This document shows positions 32,918-42,409 of a stretch of 64,000 nucleotides of DNA, piece after piece. Source of the stretch: Brevibacterium aurantiacum. Its GTDB lineage: Bacteria; Actinomycetota; Actinomycetes; Actinomycetales; Brevibacteriaceae. The translations under genes were made by a program, and so were the position numbers. The notes under the pieces are model-generated. The model had not been told where the DNA came from. It was given only the letters and a program-made list of their open reading frames with translations, and made no database searches. Every line of letters starts with the position of its first letter. Within the stretch, counting starts at the first letter, position 1. Location: assembly GCF_900169065.1 (NCBI RefSeq), contig NZ_FXZB01000001.1, forward strand, positions 303,730-367,729, in the 5' to 3' direction.

Positions 32918-33621
32918 TGCTCTCGCTGGAGAACATAAGCGTCGGCTATGACGCGACTGACGTGCTGCACGGGGTGAGCATCACTGCCCAGCCCGGTGAG
33001 CTGACGGTGATCCTGGGAGCCAACGGCTCGGGAAAGACCACCTTGTTCAAGACCATCAGCGGACTTCTGCGCACGCGTTCGGGAACGATCGAATACAACG
33101 GGCACCCCATCCAACGAACTCGGCCGAACACCATCGTCAAACGCGGCATCGCTCATTGCCCCGAGGGGCGGCACCTGTTCGGGAAGATGTCGGTTGAGAA
33201 GAATCTCCGCTTGGGCACGTACCCGCACAGGGATCGCACCCGCACCGAGGAGATCCTCAATGAAGTCCTCGAGCTGTTTCCCATTTTGAAGGAGAAGTCG
33301 GCCCAGCCTGCAGGTTCGCTCTCGGGCGGACAGCAGCAGATGGTGGCGATCGGTCGCGCGTTGATGTCAGACCCCAGCCTGCTGATCTTAGACGAGCCGT
33401 CTATGGGCCTGGCTCCCCTGGTTGTCGAACAGGTGCTGGAATCGATTGCACAGATCAACAGGAACGGAATCGGCGTGCTGCTCAGTGAGCAGAATGCCAA
33501 GGCTTCCTTGGCGATCGCCCACCGTGGATATGTGTTGGCTGAGGGACGAGTCGTGCTTGCCGACGATGCCGAGAAGCTGCTCGACAACCCTCAAGTGCAG
33601 GCGGCCTACCTGGGACTGTGA
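32917..33621 (+). CDS. livF: Branched-chain amino acid ABC transporter ATPase LivF
   Basis: A 234-residue ABC ATPase. Walker A is GANGSGKTT (about 37), the Liv-specific KRGIAHCPEGRHLFGKMSVEKNL (about 84) contains the Q-loop region, the signature is SLSGGQQQM and Walker B is LLILDEPSMG. The signature motif here is canonical, unlike LivG, so the pair may have one strong and one weaker ATP site. It ends in VQAAYLGL. A terminator hairpin follows at 33681. Confidence 0.94.
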   Translation: MLSLENISVGYDATDVLHGVSITAQPGELTVILGANGSGKTTLFKTISGLLRTRSGTIEYNGHPIQRTRPNTIVKRGIAHCPEGRHLFGKMSVEKNLRLGTYPHRDRTRTEEILNEVLELFPILKEKSAQPAGSLSGGQQQMVAIGRALMSDPSLLILDEPSMGLAPLVVEQVLESIAQINRNGIGVLLSEQNAKASLAIAHRGYVLAEGRVVLADDAEKLLDNPQVQAAYLGL

Positions 33622-33680
33622 ACCGGTCGGGCACACGCATCACGCCCACGGTTCGGCACAGGCGCAGCTCTCAGACGACT

Positions 33681-33725
33681 TCGACCTCTGGTGCTTCGCA
33701 TTCGCTGCGAGGCACCAGAGGTCGA
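33681..33725 (+). terminator. Terminator of the liv operon
   Basis: A 14-base outer stem (33681-33694 with 33712-33725) continues into an inner TCGCA/TGCGA stem (33696-33700 with 33706-33710) around a TTCGC loop. It is 60 bases past the livF stop in a convergent spacer, so it may also stop the leftward yciO-like transcript. Confidence 0.85.
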
Positions 33726-33796
33726 TGGAGCACTGCTACCGGTCGAAGGAGCACTGCCATGAGTCGAAGTGAACCGCCGCAGTCGATGAACCGCTG
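33721..33796. repeat. Degenerate tandem repeat of about 21 bp after the liv terminator
   Basis: Four units begin with GTCGA at 33721, 33742, 33763 and 33782. The first two share GTCGA-T/A-GGAGCACTGC; the last two share GAACCGC. The array ends 4 bases before the stop of the minus-strand YciO-like gene. Confidence 0.65.
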
Positions 33797-33800
33797 AAGC

Positions 33801-34421
33801 TCATTCGAAGCGGGAGACGTCTCCGGCTCCGACGCGGGCAACCACTGGTTCCCGACCGGTGAAGTCGATGACGGAGGTCGGGACGTTGCCCGGTACTCCG
33901 GATTCGATGACGGCGTCCAGTTCGTGGCCGATCTGTTCGACGACCTCGTCGGCCTGGGTCAGCGGGTCCTCGGCGCCGGGCAGCAGCAGGGTCGATGACA
34001 GAATGGGCTCGCCCATTGCTTCAACGAGCGCCAGTGCTGTCACATTCTGAGGAATGCGTGCACCGACCGAGTGCTTTTTGGCGTGCATCATGCGACGTGG
34101 AACTTCCTTCGTCGCCTTCATGATGAATGTGTAGGGCCCCGGAGTCATCGACTTGATGACCCTGAAGTCAGAGTTGTCGACGATGACGAACTGTCCCAGT
34201 TGGGCGAAGTCGCGGCACATCAGAGTGAAGTGATGCTTCGAGTCCAGTTGCCTGATGCGGGTGATCCGCTCGATTCCGGCCTTATTGTCCAAGGCACAGC
34301 CCAGGGCATAGCCCGAGTCTGTGGGGTAGGCGATCAGTCCGCCGTCCCGCAGAGTCTGCACGGCCTTCTCGATCATTCGGTTCTGTGGGTTCTCAGGATG
34401 AATATTCAGTACAGTCGCCAT
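33801..34421 (-). CDS. Sua5/YciO/YrdC-family protein (L-threonylcarbamoyladenylate synthase-like)
   Basis: A 206-residue single-domain protein. YrdC-fold motifs include GGLIAYPTDSGYALGC (about 27-42), IRQLDSKHHFTLMC (RxxDSKHH replaces the usual KRPxxxPL), MTPGPYTFIM and ARIPQN. Length and the DSKHHF region are closest to the YciO branch, whose activity is weaker or different from the TsaC/Sua5 enzymes that make t6A in tRNA. It is probably monocistronic, 106 bases after the AI-2E-type gene, with a convergent neighbour. Confidence 0.88.
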   Translation of the reverse strand: MATVLNIHPENPQNRMIEKAVQTLRDGGLIAYPTDSGYALGCALDNKAGIERITRIRQLDSKHHFTLMCRDFAQLGQFVIVDNSDFRVIKSMTPGPYTFIMKATKEVPRRMMHAKKHSVGARIPQNVTALALVEAMGEPILSSTLLLPGAEDPLTQADEVVEQIGHELDAVIESGVPGNVPTSVIDFTGREPVVARVGAGDVSRFE

Positions 34422-34527
34422 ACTTCATGCTAACCACTCACAGCATACGAGGCGAGAGGCATGACGTAATCGATCGCACAATTCTGCGGTCCCGACCGCC
34501 AGAGACTTCGTCTGCCGAGCTATCGGG

Positions 34528-35838
34528 TCAGTTCTTCGGTCCGGACGTGTCCTGCTCGGCTTCACTGTGCGGCGTAGTCAGGCTATCTTCGTCGGCAGCT
34601 GACGCGGCAGACTCCTCCGACTCTTCCGAATCAGACATCCCCAACGGCGATCCGAGAGTGTCGCCCAATGACTCGGTCACTGGTGACACCGGTGGTTCCT
34701 CCGTAGAACTGTTCGCAGTCGTCGGGTCCGAGGCGAGGAGAATGTTCACCCATTTGGCCTTCGGGTCTGCGTCGACGAGCAGCGCCTTGAGCAGAAGTGT
34801 CGCAGGCAGTGCGAGGAGCGCACCGAGCCATCCGAGCACCCACACCCAGAACAGCAGCGACAGGAAGGACACCAATGGTGTGACCCCGACCGACTCGCCC
34901 GTGAACTTCGGTTGGATGATCGATTGGATGACGAAGTTGAGCACACTGTAGGCGATGACGACCCACAGCGCCGACTGCCAACCGCTGTCGACGAGGGCAA
35001 GCAGTGCCGGAGGGATGAGGCCGATGACGAACCCGATGTTGGGAATGTAGTTCGTCAGGAACGCGAGCACGCCCCACACCCAGATCAGCGGGACGTCGAT
35101 GATCGCCAGAGCGATGACGTCGAGGACAGCCACGATGAGGCCGAAGACCGTGGCCACGACCCAGTAGCGTCGGACCCCACTGGCGAAACCGCCGAGTGAG
35201 GCCGCCAGCGAGGGCTTGACGTCGAGGAGCATCAGCATGCGCCGGTCGATGCCCATGGAGTCCATGGCGACGAAGAACACTGCCATGACGACAGTGGTCA
35301 GCAGCCCAGCGACCAACGACACATTGGTCAGCAGCGGATACACAGCGTCGATGAGGGATCTGACGTTGAACTGCTGGAACTGCTGTTGGAGGACTGAGGA
35401 CGTGACACCGATATCGGACAGGAACGACAGTGCGCTCTGGTAGGTCGCGACGAGCTGTTCACCGTAGCTGGGGATGAGGAGCACGAGTTCGGCAACGGAC
35501 CATGCCGTCAGCCCGAAGAAGCCGAAGATCATCACCAGCACGAGGAGCACCGAGATGGTGGCTCCGATCGCACGCGGCACCTTCAGCTTGGTCAGATACT
35601 TCTGCAGCGGATAGACGACGATGTAGAAGTTGAGCGCCAGGAACACCGGAGCGACGATGTCCTGGAGTCCTTTGAAGAACATCAGGGCATAGGCCAGACC
35701 GGCGATCGTCAACGCGATGACAAGCGCCCTGGCAGGCCGGCTGGCATGCCAAGGACGTTGTTCACGAGTCAGCTCAGGCTGCTGCTCACGATGATTCAGC
35801 TCCGGTCGCTGCCCGTGGAACTGCCCGTCAACGCTCAC
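34528..35838 (-). CDS. AI-2E-family transporter (YdiK/PerM-type permease)
   Basis: A 436-residue membrane protein with about 8 helices in the pattern of the AI-2E exporter family: LQDIVAPVFLALNFYIVVYPLQKYLTK early, and the C-terminal NYIPNIGFVIGLIPPALLAL and QSIIQPKFTGESVGVTPLVSFLSLLFW. The last 75 residues form a Ser/Glu/Asp-rich cytoplasmic tail. Members export quorum signals or Na+; the name does not fix the substrate. It directly follows the der stop with no gap and is the last gene of the long minus-strand train. Confidence 0.88.
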   Translation of the reverse strand: MSVDGQFHGQRPELNHREQQPELTREQRPWHASRPARALVIALTIAGLAYALMFFKGLQDIVAPVFLALNFYIVVYPLQKYLTKLKVPRAIGATISVLLVLVMIFGFFGLTAWSVAELVLLIPSYGEQLVATYQSALSFLSDIGVTSSVLQQQFQQFNVRSLIDAVYPLLTNVSLVAGLLTTVVMAVFFVAMDSMGIDRRMLMLLDVKPSLAASLGGFASGVRRYWVVATVFGLIVAVLDVIALAIIDVPLIWVWGVLAFLTNYIPNIGFVIGLIPPALLALVDSGWQSALWVVIAYSVLNFVIQSIIQPKFTGESVGVTPLVSFLSLLFWVWVLGWLGALLALPATLLLKALLVDADPKAKWVNILLASDPTTANSSTEEPPVSPVTESLGDTLGSPLGMSDSEESEESAASAADEDSLTTPHSEAEQDTSGPKN

Positions 35839-37350
35839 TCAGCGCCCTTTCCGCTTCTCCCTGATTCGCATCGACACCTCGATGGGAGTTCCCTTGAACC
35901 CGAACGTCTCACGCAGACGCCTGACAATGAAACGACGATACCCCGGATCGAGGAATCCGGAGGTGAAGAGCACGAACTTCGGTGGCCGGGACTGTGCCTG
36001 GGTTCCGAACAGGATCCTCGGCTGCTTGCCTCCGCGCACCGGGTGAGGGTTCGCGGCGACCAGTTCACCGAGGAATGCGTTGAGTCGCCCGGTTGGGATG
36101 CGTGTGTCCCATCCCTCCAGAGCCGCCTCCATCGCGGGGACCAGCTTGTCGGCGTGGCGTCCGGTCTTGGCCGAGATGTTCACTCGCGGAGCCCAGGCCA
36201 CATGAGCCAGGTCCCGCTCGATCTCGCGCTCGAGATAGTAGCGACGCTCGTCATCGAGAAGATCCCATTTGTTGAACGCCAGCACCACGGCACGGCCGGC
36301 TTCAGCCGCCGTCGTGACGATGCGAACGTCCTGTTCGCTCAAGGGCTCCTGGACCTCAAGGAGGACCAGAGCCAGCTCCGCGCGTTCCAGAGCGGTCTGG
36401 GTGCGCAGCGCAGCATAGAAGTCAGCACCGCTGGCCTGGTGAGCACGACGACGGATTCCGGCGGTGTCCACGAAACGCCACTGCTTGTCACCGAGCTCGA
36501 TGAGTTCGTCGACCGGGTCGCGGGTGGTGCCGGCGACGTTGTCCACGAGCACACGGTCGGAACCGATGAGCTGGTTGAGCAGGGAGGACTTTCCGACGTT
36601 CGGTCGCCCCACCAGAGCGATCCGACGTGGACCGCCCTCTTCGATGCGGGTTTCGACGGCAGAGACCTCGGGCAGGATTGTGAGCACCTCGTCGAGGAGG
36701 TCAGCGACCCCGCGACCGTGGAGACCGGACACCGTGAACGGCTGTCCCAGACCCAGGCCCCAGAGTTCGGCGGCCATGAGCTCGCCGCGTTCGTCATCGA
36801 CCTTGTTGGCGGCGAGGATGACGGGCTTCTTCTTCCGGCGCAGCATCTTCACGACCATTTCATCGGTCGCGGTCGGTCCGGTCGTGGCATCCACGACGAG
36901 GACCACGGCGTCGGCCATGTCGACGGCGACTTCGGACTGGATCGCGATGCGCGAGGCCATGCCCTTGGAGTCCGAGTCCCAACCGCCGGTATCGACGAGG
37001 GTGAATTCCTTCGTGTTCCATTCCGCCCGGTAGCTCACCCGGTCACGGGTGACTCCGGGGACGTCTTCGACCACGGCTTCACGGCGGCCGAGGATCCTGT
37101 TGACCAGGGTCGATTTGCCCACGTTGGGGCGCCCGACGACGGCCAGGACGGGGTCAGCCCCGCGGGTCTCTTCGGCTTCGAACTCGAAACCGTAGGCGTC
37201 GAGCAGTGCCCGGTCCTCGTCTTCGAGGTCATAGCTGGAGAGACCGGCTTCGAGAGCAGTCGCCCTCTTCTCGGCCTCCTCGTCGCTGATGCTCTCGAGA
37301 CGCTCGGCCAGATGCTCGTCCGGGTTCTCGTGGAATTCTGAATCAGTCAT
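35839..37350 (-). CDS. der: Ribosome assembly GTPase Der (EngA)
   Basis: A 503-residue double GTPase that acts in 50S subunit maturation. Two G domains are visible: G1 motifs GRPNVGKST (about 74) and GRPNVGKSS (about 250), DTGG and DTAG G3 motifs, and NKVD and NKWD G4 motifs. A KH-like domain follows (about 410-503, [25 protein letters not shown]). An acidic N-terminal extension of about 65 residues precedes the first G domain, as in other actinobacteria. It overlaps cmk by 4 bases, the same pairing as Rv1713-Rv1712. Confidence 0.96.
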   Translation of the reverse strand: MTDSEFHENPDEHLAERLESISDEEAEKRATALEAGLSSYDLEDEDRALLDAYGFEFEAEETRGADPVLAVVGRPNVGKSTLVNRILGRREAVVEDVPGVTRDRVSYRAEWNTKEFTLVDTGGWDSDSKGMASRIAIQSEVAVDMADAVVLVVDATTGPTATDEMVVKMLRRKKKPVILAANKVDDERGELMAAELWGLGLGQPFTVSGLHGRGVADLLDEVLTILPEVSAVETRIEEGGPRRIALVGRPNVGKSSLLNQLIGSDRVLVDNVAGTTRDPVDELIELGDKQWRFVDTAGIRRRAHQASGADFYAALRTQTALERAELALVLLEVQEPLSEQDVRIVTTAAEAGRAVVLAFNKWDLLDDERRYYLEREIERDLAHVAWAPRVNISAKTGRHADKLVPAMEAALEGWDTRIPTGRLNAFLGELVAANPHPVRGGKQPRILFGTQAQSRPPKFVLFTSGFLDPGYRRFIVRRLRETFGFKGTPIEVSMRIREKRKGR

Positions 37351-38006
37351 TGTGAGTCCTTCACCAGTTTCAGCACCGTCTCGACCACCTGGTCGAAATC
37401 GATGTCACTGGTATCGAGTGTGTAGACACCTTCGGAGGCTTCCAAGAAGCTCGTTGTCGCTGAGTCCTTGGCGTCACGGCCGGTGACCTGGGATTGGGTG
37501 GCGGCGAGAGCCTCGGCGTCGGCGTTTCCGTGGAGCTCCTTGGCCCGGCGGGCCACGCGAACCTCGTCACGGGCGGTCATGAGGATGCGAACCTCAGCGT
37601 CCGGGGCCACGACGGTCGTGATGTCACGTCCCTCGACGACGATTCCCTCCGGTGCCGCGGCGATGATGGTCCGCTGCATGTCGATGAGCTCTTCGCGGGC
37701 ATCGACGACGGCAGACACGGTCTGCACGTTCTCCGACACCTCGGGTTCGCGGATCTCCTCGCTGACATCAATTCCGTCGACGGAGACGAAGAACTCGTCC
37801 GGATCGGTCGAGATCTCCAGATCGACCCCGCGGACCTGTTCGAGGACGTCGACCGGGTCGGTCACGCCCCGGTTGAGGCACAGCCAGGCCATCGCACGGT
37901 ACATGGCACCCGTGTCGAGGTAACTGTAGCCCAATCGGCGGGCCGTTTCCTTCGCGGTGCTCGACTTGCCGACCCCGCTTGGTCCGTCAATGGCGACGAC
38001 GCTCAT
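37347..38006 (-). CDS. cmk: Cytidylate kinase
   Basis: The 219-residue enzyme phosphorylates CMP/dCMP. It shows the P-loop [12 protein letters not shown] (about 5-16), [37 protein letters not shown] and [12 protein letters not shown] use ATG 38006 (MSVVAIDG) because AGAGGGA precedes it and it overlaps the tyrA stop by 4 bases; the open frame reaches back to 38048. Confidence 0.95.
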   Translation of the reverse strand: MSVVAIDGPSGVGKSSTAKETARRLGYSYLDTGAMYRAMAWLCLNRGVTDPVDVLEQVRGVDLEISTDPDEFFVSVDGIDVSEEIREPEVSENVQTVSAVVDAREELIDMQRTIIAAAPEGIVVEGRDITTVVAPDAEVRILMTARDEVRVARRAKELHGNADAEALAATQSQVTGRDAKDSATTSFLEASEGVYTLDTSDIDFDQVVETVLKLVKDSQ

Positions 38007-39103
38007 GCAATTCCCTCTTTCTCGATGGCGGATTCGGGAATCTGCCATCCCTTCGACAACAAACCGATCTCAAGTTCCTGCTGGGTGGCCGGCACCACCG
38101 AGACATCGACGATCCCGATTTTCTGACCCGGCGCGTGATCCATCCGGAAGTCCTCGACGTTGATGTTCAGGTCACCGATGTCCTTGAACAGTGTGGCCAG
38201 AGTTCCCGGGGTGTCGGGAACCAAGATCGTGACTACAGCATATTTGGTCGGAGCCTGTCCGTGCTTGCCCGGAATCCGATCGTGACCTTCATTGCCCAAC
38301 GCAATGGCCTTGGCCAGTGCGCCTGTCGAGCCGGGGCCCAATTCCAGAGCAGTGATGACCTCGTCGAGTTCGGTGCGCAGATCCAGCAGCACCGAGCGGA
38401 TCTCCTCGGAGTTCCCGGCCAAGATCTGCGTCCACAGGCGCGGGTCGGAGGCGGCGATCCGCGTCACGTCTCGCAGTCCCTGACCTGCCAGTGCGACTTC
38501 CTCCAACGGCGCATGACGCAGCTGCGAGGCCACCAGCGAGGCGACGACCTGCGGCACGTGTGAGACCTTCGCGACCGCGGCATCGTGGATGCGCGGATCA
38601 AGATGGATGACCGAGGCACCGGTGGCTTCCGCCATCGTGACGACCTCGCCGAGGCGGCTGCCCGGTGTGTCCTCATCCGAGCAGATCACCCATGGTCGGG
38701 CCGTGAACAGGTCCGACCGGGCAGCGATCGCCCCCGACTTCTCCCGGCCCGCCATCGGGTGACACCCGATGTAGCGGCTGAGTTCGGCCTCGCCGACCAG
38801 TTCCCGCACCGCTTCGAGCAGGCGAGTCTTGATGCTGGCGACGTCGGTGACCGTGGCGTTCGGGTAGGTCTCCAGCGCCGTCGCGATCGTCTGCGTGGCA
38901 ACATCCGGTGGAGTGGCGACGACGACGATCTGCGGATCTTCGGCATCGAGACGTGCGGAACTGACAGTCCCTGCCCCCAGATCGGCCGCCAGCTGCTGGG
39001 CGGTCGGTGAGGTGTCTTCGAGGCTGACCTGGTACTTCTGTGCACTCAACGCCAGTCCGAGGCTCGCGCCCAGCAGACCGGTGCCGATGATGTGGATTCT
39101 CAC
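38003..39103 (-). CDS. tyrA: Prephenate dehydrogenase with C-terminal ACT domain
   Basis: The 366-residue protein oxidises prephenate to 4-hydroxyphenylpyruvate for tyrosine synthesis. The NAD-binding motif is IIGTGLLGASLG (4-15). The substrate-binding part includes IGCHPMAGREKSG (about 113-125). The C-terminal ACT domain (about 285-355: VVTILVPDTPGTLATLF...) suggests amino-acid feedback regulation. It is embedded in the train between the pseudouridine synthase and cmk, with 4-base overlaps on both sides. It lies on the same aromatic pathway as aroG at 5.9 kb. Confidence 0.93.
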   Translation of the reverse strand: MRIHIIGTGLLGASLGLALSAQKYQVSLEDTSPTAQQLAADLGAGTVSSARLDAEDPQIVVVATPPDVATQTIATALETYPNATVTDVASIKTRLLEAVRELVGEAELSRYIGCHPMAGREKSGAIAARSDLFTARPWVICSDEDTPGSRLGEVVTMAEATGASVIHLDPRIHDAAVAKVSHVPQVVASLVASQLRHAPLEEVALAGQGLRDVTRIAASDPRLWTQILAGNSEEIRSVLLDLRTELDEVITALELGPGSTGALAKAIALGNEGHDRIPGKHGQAPTKYAVVTILVPDTPGTLATLFKDIGDLNINVEDFRMDHAPGQKIGIVDVSVVPATQQELEIGLLSKGWQIPESAIEKEGIA

Positions 39104-39969
39104 AAGCCGACGGCCTCGAAGAGCTCGCCGATCTCGTCCGAACGCAGCGGGCGGATCTTGCCCTGCCTCTGCTCGTCCAAGGTGATGGGACCGAACTTCG
39201 TGCGCACCAGACGTTCGACCGGGTGGCCGACCTCCTTGAGCAGGCGACGCACAATGCGGTTGCGGCCCGAATGCAGAGTCAGTTCGACCACGGACTTGCC
39301 GGGCGTCGAATCCACGAGCTTGAACGAATCGACCTTGACGAAGCCGTCGTCGAGGTCCATGCCTGCCTTGAGGCGAGAGCCCACGTCCTTGGCCAGCTGT
39401 CCCCGGACCTGGGCCAGGTAGGTCTTGGGGATCTCGTAGCGCGGGTGAGCCAAGCGGTTGCTCAGCTCCCCGTCATTGGTCAGCAGGATGAGTCCCTCGG
39501 TCTCGGTGTCGAGTCGTCCCACGTGGAAGAGACGGTCGACGCGGTTCTTGACGTAGTCGGCCAGGCAGGGGCGCCCGTCCGGGTCGCTCATCGTCGACAC
39601 GACTCCGGCCGGCTTGTTCAGCACGAGGTAGACCTTCTGAGTCTGTGTCGAAATTCTCACTGCGTCGACGTACACGGCTTGGGTTTCGGTGTCGATTCGG
39701 GTGCCCAGCTCGGTCACGATGGAACCGTCCACTTCGACCCGTCCGTCGAGGATCAGCTGCTCACATGCACGACGTGAGCCCAGGCCCGCCTCGGCGAGGA
39801 TCTTCTGCAGTCTCACACCCCCGCTGACATGGGCATCCGACTTCTCGCCCGTGCCTGACTGCGACCGCTGGGAGCCTCGTGCAGAGGTGCTGGATCGCTG
39901 TTTTCGGGTCGGACGATTGTTGCGCCCGCCTGGCGCTCGGGGATCACGGTATGGACTCATAATGTCCAT
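39100..39969 (-). CDS. Pseudouridine synthase, RluB/RsuA family
   Basis: A 289-residue enzyme with a basic disordered N-terminus (1-45), an S4 RNA-binding domain (about 52-98, RLQKILAEAGLGSRRACEQLI) and the RsuA-type catalytic domain. The active-site Asp is in GRLDTETEGLILLTNDG (about 150-165). RluB modifies 23S rRNA (position 2605 in E. coli) and RsuA modifies 16S; the actinobacterial Rv1711-type is usually assigned to 23S. It follows scpB by 9 bases and overlaps tyrA by 4. Confidence 0.92.
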   Translation of the reverse strand: MDIMSPYRDPRAPGGRNNRPTRKQRSSTSARGSQRSQSGTGEKSDAHVSGGVRLQKILAEAGLGSRRACEQLILDGRVEVDGSIVTELGTRIDTETQAVYVDAVRISTQTQKVYLVLNKPAGVVSTMSDPDGRPCLADYVKNRVDRLFHVGRLDTETEGLILLTNDGELSNRLAHPRYEIPKTYLAQVRGQLAKDVGSRLKAGMDLDDGFVKVDSFKLVDSTPGKSVVELTLHSGRNRIVRRLLKEVGHPVERLVRTKFGPITLDEQRQGKIRPLRSDEIGELFEAVGL

Positions 39970-39978
39970 TCTCTCAAA

Positions 39979-40611
39979 TCAATCGTCAACTCGTGACATC
40001 TCATCGTCGAGATCGGCCATCTCGTCCTCCACAGAGGCCAGAACCTCCGTGTTGTCGGCACCCAATTCGGCGACATCGGCGTCCTCGGGGAGGTACGGAG
40101 CAATCTCCGGCAGGTCGTCGATGCTGTTCATTCCCAGGGCGTCGAGGAACTGGTGGGTAGTGGTGTAGAGCAGCGCCGAGGTGGTCGCCTCCTTGCCCGC
40201 TTCGACGATGAGTCCGCGCAGCAGCAGGGTGCGGATCACGCCGTCGACGCTGACCCCGCGGATGGCGGCGATGCGCGGGCGCGAGATCGGCTGCCGGTAG
40301 GCGATGACGGCCAGGGTCTCGAGTGCGGCCTGCGACAGCTTCGCGCTCTGTCCGGAGGTGAGGAAGTCCTTGACGATCTCGTGATAGTCCCCGCGGGAGA
40401 AGATGCGGAAGCCTCCCGCGACGAGGCGGATCTCGAATCCGCGCTGCCTGCGGTCTTCCCCGCCGTCGTAGTCGGCCTTGAGCTCGGCGATGGCATCGGT
40501 AACGGTGTCCTCATCGAGCCCGAGGGCGGTGGCCAGCTCGGTCACCGAGACAGCGGAGTCGCTGATCATGAGGACGGCCTCGATCCCGGCCAGGATTTCA
40601 TCGTCGATCAT
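39979..40611 (-). CDS. scpB: Segregation and condensation protein B
   Basis: A 210-residue SMC accessory subunit with tandem winged helices: LAGIEAVLMISDSAVSVTELA at the start and LSQAALETLAVIAYRQPISRPRIAAIRGVSVDGVIRTLL (about 95-133), the most conserved ScpB stretch. A 40-residue acidic tail ends the protein. I use ATG 40611, which overlaps the scpA stop by 4 bases; the longer frame to 40704 would run inside scpA with basic nonsense sequence. It works with ScpA and SMC to compact and segregate the chromosome. Confidence 0.94.
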   Translation of the reverse strand: MIDDEILAGIEAVLMISDSAVSVTELATALGLDEDTVTDAIAELKADYDGGEDRRQRGFEIRLVAGGFRIFSRGDYHEIVKDFLTSGQSAKLSQAALETLAVIAYRQPISRPRIAAIRGVSVDGVIRTLLLRGLIVEAGKEATTSALLYTTTHQFLDALGMNSIDDLPEIAPYLPEDADVAELGADNTEVLASVEDEMADLDDEMSRVDD

Positions 40612-41492
40612 GCCGGTCCCTCTTCCTTCTCGGCAGTGTCTTCCTCGTTGACGCCGCCCGCGTATTCTTCGCCACCGTATTCCTCCACGGGAGCGCCGTC
40701 CCACTCCCCCTCGGTTCGCAGGTCGACCCCATCGTCGGTGGAGTCGGTGCGGGAGATGAGCAGCGGCCCCAGCGGCTCCTCCTGCGCGAAGTCACACAGG
40801 CCGACCTTGAACAGCTCCAGCAACGCGAGAAAGCGGGCCACGACGACCAGCGTGTTGTCAGCGGTGTCGAGGAGCTTCTGGAAGTCCAGGTCCCCGGCCC
40901 GCAGCAGGCTGAGGATGTGGCCGCGCTGTTCGGAGACGCTGACCAGCGGCAGATGGATGTGGTCGACGGCGACGCTCGGGGGCGTGTGGTCGCGTTGGAG
41001 CACGGTTGCGTAGAGCCCGGCCAGCTCACCGGGACCGATGTGCATCTGCAGCGGGGGCAGCACGTCCTGGAATTCGGGTTCGAGTCCGACGCTGCGTGGT
41101 GCCCTGACCGACCCCGCGGCCATGGCTTCGGCGAAGAATCTGCTCACGGACTTATAGGCCCGATACTGCAGGAGCCGGGCGAACAGAAGATCACGAGCTT
41201 CGAGCAGTTCGAGGTCGAGTTCCTCCTCGCCGTCCTCGTTGGGCAGCAGTCGCGCCGTCTTGAGGTCGAGGAGGGTCGCGGCCACCAACAGGAACTGGGA
41301 AATCTCGGCGAGGCTGGAACCGGCTTTGGCACCGGTGCGTTCGCTGAGACTCGTCGTGTACGCGATGAACTCATCGGTCACCTCGGCGAGGGCGATCTCT
41401 GTGACGTCGAGGCGACGTTTCGAGATCAGGCCGAGGAGCAGGTCGAAGGGACCGGAGAAGTTCTCCAGCTCAACCTGGAACCCCTCGTGCAC
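40608..41492 (-). CDS. scpA: Segregation and condensation protein A
   Basis: A 294-residue kleisin that bridges the SMC heads. The N-terminal VELENFSGPFDLLLGLISKRRLDVTEIALAEV (5-36) is the family signature, and FLLVAATLLDLKTARLLP follows. A C-terminal winged helix (about 195-265, FLALLELFKVGLCDFAQ) ends in an acidic tail. It starts 8 bases after parA and overlaps scpB. Confidence 0.95.
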   Translation of the reverse strand: MHEGFQVELENFSGPFDLLLGLISKRRLDVTEIALAEVTDEFIAYTTSLSERTGAKAGSSLAEISQFLLVAATLLDLKTARLLPNEDGEEELDLELLEARDLLFARLLQYRAYKSVSRFFAEAMAAGSVRAPRSVGLEPEFQDVLPPLQMHIGPGELAGLYATVLQRDHTPPSVAVDHIHLPLVSVSEQRGHILSLLRAGDLDFQKLLDTADNTLVVVARFLALLELFKVGLCDFAQEEPLGPLLISRTDSTDDGVDLRTEGEWDGAPVEEYGGEEYAGGVNEEDTAEKEEGPA

Positions 41493-41500
41493 GGTCTCGC

Positions 41501-42385
41501 TCAGGGTGCGCCTCCGCGGGCGATGAGCTCCCTGGCCAGGCGACGATAGGCTTCCGAGCCTGCGTGCTTGGGAGCGAAGCTCGTGATCGGTTCGGCGGCG
41601 ACCGAGGCATCCGGGAACTTCACAGTGCGGTTGATGACCGTCTCGAAGACCTTGTCGTCGAAGGCCTCCGTGACACGCGACATGACCTCTTTGGAGTGCA
41701 GCGTGCGCGAGTCGAACATCGTGGCCAGGATCCCGTCGACGACGAGGGAGGGATTGAGCCGGTCCTGGATCTTCTCGATGGTCTCCACCAACAGCGCGAC
41801 ACCACGGAGGGCGAAGAACTCGGTCTCAAGCGGAATGATGACGCCGTGCGCGGCCGTCAGCGCGTTGACAGTGAGGAGGCCCAGGGATGGCTGGCAGTCG
41901 ATGAGGATGACATCGTATTCGTCGGCGACCTTGGACAGCACACGGGAGAGGATCTGCTCCCGAGCGACCTCGCCCACGAGCTGGACTTCGGCGGCGGAGA
42001 GGTCGATGTTGGCCGGGAGGATGTCGATGTTGTCGAAATCGGTGCCGACGATGACCTCGTGGGGGTCAAGACGTGAGTTCATCAGCAGGTTGTAGACGCT
42101 GATCTCGAGGTCATAGGGGTTGACGCCCAGCCCAACGGACAGTGCGCCCTGCGGGTCGAAGTCGACGAGCAGCATCTTGCGGCCGTAGGCGGCCAGTGAG
42201 GCGCCGAGGTTGATCGACGAGGTCGTCTTGCCGACGCCGCCCTTCTGGTTGACCATCGCGATGATGCGGGCGGGCCCATGAGTGTCCAGCGGTGCTGGTT
42301 CGTCGAAGTCCTGCTGCTCGGGGACAGTGGATTTCGATTTGGGAATATCCAACGCCTGTTGCGTATTCATCACTCGGATGGCCAC
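41501..42385 (-). CDS. ParA/Soj-family ATPase of the scpAB operon
   Basis: A 294-residue ParA-type ATPase. The deviant Walker A is KGGVGKTTSS (about 48), followed by the switch VDFDPQG and the Walker B DVILIDCQPSLG. It probably acts in positioning chromosome or protein cargo, as the Rv1708-type ParA beside scpAB; no parB is nearby, so it is likely not the oriC ParA. The frame opens at GTG 42385, with ATG 42370 five codons later. AAAGGTGG is 10-17 bases before the ATG, so either start is possible. Confidence 0.92.
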   Translation of the reverse strand: MAIRVMNTQQALDIPKSKSTVPEQQDFDEPAPLDTHGPARIIAMVNQKGGVGKTTSSINLGASLAAYGRKMLLVDFDPQGALSVGLGVNPYDLEISVYNLLMNSRLDPHEVIVGTDFDNIDILPANIDLSAAEVQLVGEVAREQILSRVLSKVADEYDVILIDCQPSLGLLTVNALTAAHGVIIPLETEFFALRGVALLVETIEKIQDRLNPSLVVDGILATMFDSRTLHSKEVMSRVTEAFDDKVFETVINRTVKFPDASVAAEPITSFAPKHAGSEAYRRLARELIARGGAP

Positions 42386-42409
42386 CTTTCATTGCTCTCT
42401 GCTCCAACC

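Noticed and set aside
35746..37341. 531-codon plus-strand open frame opposite der
   Set aside because: It is the antisense of a clear Der GTPase with all G motifs; long antisense frames are common at high GC and this one has no family signature.
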